Assembly (NCBI GenBank): GCA_963819475.1
Contig: CAWFWE010000002.1
Coordinates: forward strand, 124,001 to 188,000
Length of the DNA stretch: 64,000 nt
Source: DASUAS01 sp963819475
GTDB taxonomy: Bacteria > Actinomycetota > Acidimicrobiia > IMCC26256 > DASPTH01
Direction: 5' to 3'
The position numbers and the translations under genes were made by a program. Positions within the stretch are counted from its first letter, which is position 1; the number at the start of each line of letters is the position of its first letter. Of this stretch, positions 60,093 to 64,000 are shown one piece after another. Under the pieces are notes generated by a model. The model was not told where the DNA came from and searched no databases. It was given only the letters and a program-made list of their open reading frames with translations.

Positions 60093-61067
60093 TCAGGCGG
60101 GGAGGTAGTCCTCGAGGCTGGCGATCGCGAAGCCCTGCTGCTTGCAGACGTCGAACACCTTCTGCAGGTCCTCGAGCAGGTCGGTGCGGAAGTGCATCAG
60201 CACGATGTCGCCGGGCATGAGCTGGGCGCCGTCCTGCAGGTCGAAGCGGCCGTCGTTGGTCGAGCCCTCCCAGAGCACCACGGCCTTGAAGCCGCACGAC
60301 GCGGCCACCGCCTGCACGTTCGCGTTGTAGGAGCCGTACGGCGGGCGGAACAAGGTGGGCCGCCGGCCGAACAGGTTCTGGTAGTCGTCGAGCGTGCCGC
60401 ACACCTCGGTCTGCATGTTGCCGTAGGAGAGCTTGGTGAGATCGGGGTGGTTGATGGTGTGCGACTCCACAACTCCCCCGTACTGCTGCAGCTGCCGGAA
60501 GTAGTCGGCGCCGGCCTCCGCCTCACCCTGCACGAGGAACATCGTGAACGGGATGTTGGCCTGCCGCAGCAGGTCGGCCACCGCCGGATCCCGGACCATG
60601 CCGTCGTCGATCCCGAGGAAGATCACCTTGTTCGTCGTCGGGATGCGGCTGAACGCCGGGGCCGAGCTCGTCGCCGGCAGTGAAACCGGCGTCGGTGCGG
60701 GTTGACCCGGGAGACCGAGCCCGGGGACGCGGAACGGCAGGGTGGTCGTGGTGGTCGGCGGCACCGTGGTCGTGGTCGTCGTCGTGGTGGTCGTCGAGGT
60801 GGTGGTGGTCGGTGCCGCGGTCGTCGTGGTCGCGACGGTCGACGACGGCGGCAGGGTGTCGTCGCCGACGGCGCGGATCGCCGCCGCCACCCGTGGGTTC
60901 GCGTCGGCGCCGCCCGCGAGCTGGAACGGGCCCGCGCCGAACAGCACGACGAGCACGACCGTCACGCACACCGCGACGCCGAAGCGGTTCCACTGCACCC
61001 GGCGCCGTCGGGAGCGCGCCCGTGCGCGGGCGCGCCGGGTGACGACGTCGTCGGTGCCGGGCCCCAC
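60093..61067 (-). CDS. membrane-anchored polysaccharide deacetylase (NodB fold)
   Basis: Protein of 324 residues. A basic N-terminus and one membrane span (GVAVCVTVVLVVLFGAG) precede a Thr-rich linker and an extracellular NodB domain: VIFLGIDDGMVRDP (Asp), ESHTINHPDLTKLSY (two zinc His), LFRPPYGSYN and DIVLMHFRTDLLEDL. It should deacetylate a surface or wall polysaccharide. GTG start with TACCGT 8 bases upstream, part of a symmetric divergent promoter. Confidence 0.88.
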   Translation of the reverse strand: MGPGTDDVVTRRARARARSRRRRVQWNRFGVAVCVTVVLVVLFGAGPFQLAGGADANPRVAAAIRAVGDDTLPPSSTVATTTTAAPTTTTSTTTTTTTTTTVPPTTTTTLPFRVPGLGLPGQPAPTPVSLPATSSAPAFSRIPTTNKVIFLGIDDGMVRDPAVADLLRQANIPFTMFLVQGEAEAGADYFRQLQQYGGVVESHTINHPDLTKLSYGNMQTEVCGTLDDYQNLFGRRPTLFRPPYGSYNANVQAVAASCGFKAVVLWEGSTNDGRFDLQDGAQLMPGDIVLMHFRTDLLEDLQKVFDVCKQQGFAIASLEDYLPA

Positions 61068-61074
61068 GACGTGT

Positions 61075-61097
61075 CACGGTACCGCGGCGGTACCGTG
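61075..61097. promoter_or_regulatory. symmetric divergent promoter (10-3-10 perfect inverted repeat)
   Basis: Arms CACGGTACCG (61075-61084) and CGGTACCGTG (61088-61097) around CGG. Each arm contains TACCGT, which is the -10 box for one of the two divergent genes (gaps of 8 and 6 bases to the GTG starts at 61067 and 61103). Confidence 0.65.
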
Positions 61098-61102
61098 CGC
61101 CG

Positions 61103-62386
61103 GTGCATCGGGAGACCCGGTCGATCGTCGCCCTGCTGTCATCGGTGTTCGCGGCGTCGTCGGCCTGGGCGCTCCTCGACACGGTGCTCGGCAAGCTCGT
61201 GTTCGACATGACCGGCAGCGAGCTGGCGCTGGGCCTGATCGGCCTGGCCGAGTTCGCCCCCGCCGCCCTCCTCGTGTTCGTCACCGGCACCGTGGCCGAC
61301 CGTGTCGACCGTCGGCGTCTGGCGGCGGTCAGCATGTGCCTCGAGGCGCTGACCCTCGTCGCCATCACCGCCTACGCCGCCACCGACCCGACGTCGACGC
61401 TCCCGCTCTTCCTCCTGGTGATCGCGTTCGGCTCCGCCCGCGCCTTCGCCACCCCCGCCACCCGGTCGCTCCCCGCCGACAGCGTGTCGCCGACGCGCCT
61501 CCCGTGGCTCACCGCCCGCCAGTCGGCCACGTGGCAGGCCGCACTCATCTTCGGTCCGGTCCTCGGCGGCTTCCTCTACGTGGTCGACCCGTGGGTTCCG
61601 TTCGCGGTCGCGTCGGGGCTGGTCGTGATCGCGGCCGTCACGGTGCTGCGCGTGAAGCCGCAGGAGTACGTGCACGAGGCCGACGAGGAGCGCGAGCGCC
61701 CGAGCGTGCACGAGGCGGTAGAGGGCCTGCGGTTCGTGCGCAGCCGCCCGATCCTCTTCGGCGCCATCTCCCTCGACCTCTTCGCCGTCCTGTTCGGTGG
61801 TGCCATCGCGCTGCTGCCGGCCATCGCCGAGGACCGCCTGGGGGTGGGCGCGGTCGGGCTGGGGTGGCTCCGCGCCGCGGTCGGGATCGGCGCCGGCCTG
61901 GTCACGATCTTCTTGGCGTGGAAGCCGGTGAGCCATCGGGTCGGGCGCACGCTGCTCGTATCGGTCGCGCTGTTCGGCGTCGGCACCATCGTCCTCGGTC
62001 TCACCACGAGCTTCGTGATCGCGTTCGTCGCGCTCCTCGCGCTGTCGGGTGCCGACGCGGTGAGCGTGTTCATCCGCTCGACGCTCGTGCCGCTGGCCAC
62101 GCCGGCCGACAAGCGCGGCCGCGTGCTCGCGGTGGAGGCGGTGTTCATCGGCGCGTCGAACGAGCTCGGGGCGTTCGAGTCGGGCGTCGCCGGCCAGCTC
62201 CTCGGACCCGGGGTGGCGGTGGTGCTCGGCGGTGTCGCCACCCTCGCGGTGGCCGCGCTCTGGTGGGGTCTCTTCCCGGGGCTGCGCTCGGTCGACGGCT
62301 TCCCCGACGCCATCGACCACGACATCCCCGCCCGCCGGCCCGATGCGCCGCCGGCCGCCCCGGGCTACGATCTCCCGGGTACCTAG
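61103..62386 (+). CDS. MFS transporter (EntS-like group)
   Basis: Transporter of 427 residues with about 12 membrane segments. Features: LLDTVLGKLVFDMTGSELALGLIGLAEFAP, VTGTVADRVDRRRLAAVSM (motif A) and ARAFATPATRSLPADSVSP, in line with the drug/siderophore exporter group that also includes the gene at 43.8 kb. GTG start with TACCGT six bases upstream. Its TAG stop lies in a 12-bp palindrome. Substrate unknown. Confidence 0.87.
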   Translation: MHRETRSIVALLSSVFAASSAWALLDTVLGKLVFDMTGSELALGLIGLAEFAPAALLVFVTGTVADRVDRRRLAAVSMCLEALTLVAITAYAATDPTSTLPLFLLVIAFGSARAFATPATRSLPADSVSPTRLPWLTARQSATWQAALIFGPVLGGFLYVVDPWVPFAVASGLVVIAAVTVLRVKPQEYVHEADEERERPSVHEAVEGLRFVRSRPILFGAISLDLFAVLFGGAIALLPAIAEDRLGVGAVGLGWLRAAVGIGAGLVTIFLAWKPVSHRVGRTLLVSVALFGVGTIVLGLTTSFVIAFVALLALSGADAVSVFIRSTLVPLATPADKRGRVLAVEAVFIGASNELGAFESGVAGQLLGPGVAVVLGGVATLAVAALWWGLFPGLRSVDGFPDAIDHDIPARRPDAPPAAPGYDLPGT

Positions 62387-62395
62387 TGATCACTA
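62384..62395. promoter_or_regulatory. 12-bp palindrome before the amidohydrolase gene
   Basis: TAGTGATCACTA is perfectly palindromic, covers the MFS stop codon and ends just before the GGAGG ribosome site of the next gene. Candidate TetR/GntR-type operator. Confidence 0.45.
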
Positions 62396-62408
62396 TGGAG
62401 GCGATGCC

Positions 62409-63524
62409 GTGACCGCCGTCGAGACCGCACCCGAGCTCCTCATCTCCTCCGACTCCCATGCCCAGGTCAGCCACGACGCGGTGAAGGCCCACCTCGCGTC
62501 GAAGTTCCACGACGAGTACGACGGCGCGGTCGCGGCCTTCCAGCAGCGCATGGCGAAGGGCGCGGGCCGGGTGAACCAGGCCTGGCAGTCCGAGCGCAAG
62601 CAGCAGGAGGACGCCGGCTCGTTCCGGCTGCGCAACATGACCCGCCCCGGCCACCACGACGGCGCCGCCCGCCTCGCCGACATGGACACCGACGGCGTCC
62701 AACAGGAGGTCATCTACAGCGAGGTGAGCGCGTTCCGCTACATCCGTGACCTGCAGGTGGGCCAGTCGGAGGCGACGGTCGCGTTCAACGAGGCCCTGCG
62801 GGAGTTCGGCGCCGCCGACCCGAGCCGCCTCATCGTCTCGTACCAGATCCCGATCCACGACATCGACGCCGCGGTGCAGGAGGTGCGCCGCGTCGTGGGG
62901 CTCGGCGCGAAGTCGCTGCAGCTCCCGGTGTTCCCCCCGGAGGTCGGCCTGCCCGACTACTACCACGAGCGCTACGACCCGCTGTTCGCGCTCATCCAGG
63001 ACGCGGGTCTCCCGATCTGCTGCCACATCGGCCTCAACACGATGCTCGACGACCTGGTCGCGCGCGATCCCACCCCCGGCAGCGCGGTCATGGTCCCGAT
63101 GGCCGCGCTCAGCACCGGCGAGGCGCTCGGGATGTGGATCATGGGCGGCGTGTTCGAGCGCTTCCCCGGGCTGAAGGTGGTGTTCGTGGAGCCCGGACTC
63201 GGGTGGATCGCGTGGTGGCTCTTCATCACCGACGACATGGTCACCCGCCAGGGCTACGACCTGCCCGCGATCACCGAGCTGCCCAGCTTCTACTTCCACC
63301 GCAACGTGTTCGTGACCTTCATCGACGAGACCGACGCCGTCACCGCGCCGCAGCTGCGCAACCGCATCGGCATCGAGAACATGATGTGGTCGAGCGACTA
63401 CCCGCACCCCGTGACCAGCTGGCCGAACTCGCGTCGGGTCGTCGCCGAGACCCTCGGCGTGCTCACCCCGACGGAACGGGAGCTCGTCGTCGCCGGCAAC
63501 GCGCGGCGCGTCTGGAACCTGTGA
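62409..63524 (+). CDS. amidohydrolase-2 (ACMSD/TIM-barrel) family protein
   Basis: Metal-dependent hydrolase/decarboxylase fold of 371 residues. It has LLISSDSHAQV (degenerate first metal motif: DSH in place of DxHxH), GLPICCHIGLNTML (His), FPGLKVVFVEPGLGWIAWWLF and MMWSSDYPHPVTSWPNS (final Asp), with GNARRVWNL at the end. Actinobacterial members often sit near P450 and steroid or terpenoid genes. GGAGG eight bases before the GTG fixes the start. Confidence 0.85.
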   Translation: MTAVETAPELLISSDSHAQVSHDAVKAHLASKFHDEYDGAVAAFQQRMAKGAGRVNQAWQSERKQQEDAGSFRLRNMTRPGHHDGAARLADMDTDGVQQEVIYSEVSAFRYIRDLQVGQSEATVAFNEALREFGAADPSRLIVSYQIPIHDIDAAVQEVRRVVGLGAKSLQLPVFPPEVGLPDYYHERYDPLFALIQDAGLPICCHIGLNTMLDDLVARDPTPGSAVMVPMAALSTGEALGMWIMGGVFERFPGLKVVFVEPGLGWIAWWLFITDDMVTRQGYDLPAITELPSFYFHRNVFVTFIDETDAVTAPQLRNRIGIENMMWSSDYPHPVTSWPNSRRVVAETLGVLTPTERELVVAGNARRVWNL

Positions 63525-63534
63525 AGATGGGGGC

Positions 63535-64000
63535 ATGACCGCCGTCTCCGCCGCCGCCCCGAACCTGTGGGACCCGGACGTCTTCACCGGGGGGCCGCCC
63601 CACGAGTTCCTCGCCGAGCTGCGCCGCACCCAGCCCGTCTACTGGCAGGACATGCCCGACGAGCCCGGGTTCTGGGCCGTGCTCACCCACGCCGACCTCA
63701 CCGCGGTTGCCCGGGAGCCGGTCCTCTACTCGGCCAGCGAGGGCGGGGTCGTGCTCGAGAACCTCGATCCGGAGAACCTCGAGCAGATGCGCGGGATGCT
63801 CCTGGCCATGGACCCACCGAAGCACGTCGCCTACCGGCGCCCGCTGGCGCCGAGCTTCAAGGCCCGGGTGATCGGCGGGCTCGAGGGCCGCATCCGCACC
63901 ATCTGCCGGGAGATCAACGCCGAGGCGGGGGAAGCCGGCGAGGTCGACTTCGTGCACGACGTCGCCACGCTGCTCCCGAGCCAGGTGGTGGGTGAGCTGA
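63535..64000 (+). CDS. cytochrome P450, 3' end cut by window
   Basis: The open frame begins MTAVSAAAPNLWDPDVF and reads LRRTQPVYWQDMPDEPGFWAVLTHADLTAVAREPVLYSA, then MRGMLLAMDPPKHVAYRRPL and APSFKARVI, the N-terminal third of a bacterial P450 (CYP124/125/142-like style). The I-helix and heme Cys lie beyond the window. It starts 10 bases after the amidohydrolase stop, so the two are probably cotranscribed. Confidence 0.85.
   Translation, partial: MTAVSAAAPNLWDPDVFTGGPPHEFLAELRRTQPVYWQDMPDEPGFWAVLTHADLTAVAREPVLYSASEGGVVLENLDPENLEQMRGMLLAMDPPKHVAYRRPLAPSFKARVIGGLEGRIRTICREINAEAGEAGEVDFVHDVATLLPSQVVGEL

Noticed and set aside
59573..60220. VOC gene read through to 60220
   Set aside because: The tail after DDPALG is Arg-rich and antisense to the deacetylase; the family ending is in the next frame at 60080.

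Overview
The window is one contiguous stretch of very GC-rich (roughly 70%) actinobacterial chromosome. The family set points to an Actinomycetota lineage: FbiC for coenzyme F420, an F420-type LLM oxidoreductase, a mycothiol-type amidase (Mca), an acyl-ACP desaturase and DUF222/HNH proteins. The style resembles Acidimicrobiia, but that placement is inference. No rRNA, tRNA, CRISPR array or phage genes were seen. Many genes have a TANNNT box 6-8 bases before the start codon, so leaderless transcripts look common; this was used to choose several starts.

Layout. 0-5.6 kb: fbiC (5' end cut), PfkB kinase, LOG protein, SDR and a VOC protein behind a LexA-like box. 5.6-9.5 kb: a tight glcDEF-like glycolate/lactate oxidase operon with a small fourth gene. 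9.6-12.4 kb: Cys-rich protein, orphan GroES, ctaB and a TlpA-like thioredoxin; ctaA lies at 24.3 kb. 12.4-16.4 kb: an accessory patch of lower GC with a GT61 glycosyltransferase, TMEM175-like channel, STAS protein and two small ORFs. A 28-bp near-perfect direct repeat brackets 13.6-16.4 kb, and its right copy covers the 3' end of an ABC permease gene. 16.4-23.8 kb: ABC exporter, SCP2 protein, FxsA, RmuC, alpha/beta hydrolase, 5'-3' nuclease and desaturase. 23.8-30.1 kb: SRPBCC protein, ctaA, HNH protein, typA, and an HD/PIG-L reading frame; almost every gene here carries single-base indels. 30.1-38.9 kb: MTAP-like phosphorylase, poly-gamma-glutamate hydrolase family protein, E2-like acyltransferase, alpha-oxoamine synthase, Asp/Asn hydroxylase, LLM oxidoreductase, phosphatase, secreted lipase and a stand-alone NuoF-like flavoprotein. 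39.2-41.7 kb: acyl-CoA ligase, then a complete IS5-family element inserted in the ligase's divergent promoter region. 41.7-47.5 kb: membrane protein, secreted cell-wall hydrolase, MFS transporter and AlkB sharing a LexA-like box, anchored Thr-rich protein and Mca. 47.6-50.2 kb: a polyhydroxyalkanoate cluster (phasin-like protein, XRE regulator, PhaC). 50.2-57 kb: an IclR regulator divergent from an amidohydrolase-Rieske-NTF2-cupin operon, plus a second amidohydrolase. 57-64 kb: nitroreductase, methyltransferase, NTF2 protein, MarR regulator with VOC protein, polysaccharide deacetylase, MFS transporter, amidohydrolase and a P450 cut by the window end.

Genes with evident joint roles: glcDEF; ctaA/ctaB (heme A, with the TlpA-like protein as a possible partner); the PHA cluster; and the IclR-linked 50-55 kb operon, which looks like an uncharacterised catabolic unit. 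The most notable structural observations are the bracketing 28-bp repeat, a ladder of three out-of-frame mini-ORFs before the ABC permease gene, two LexA-like boxes, a symmetric divergent promoter at 61.08 kb, and a run of single-base indels that mimics pseudogenes and a gene fusion.
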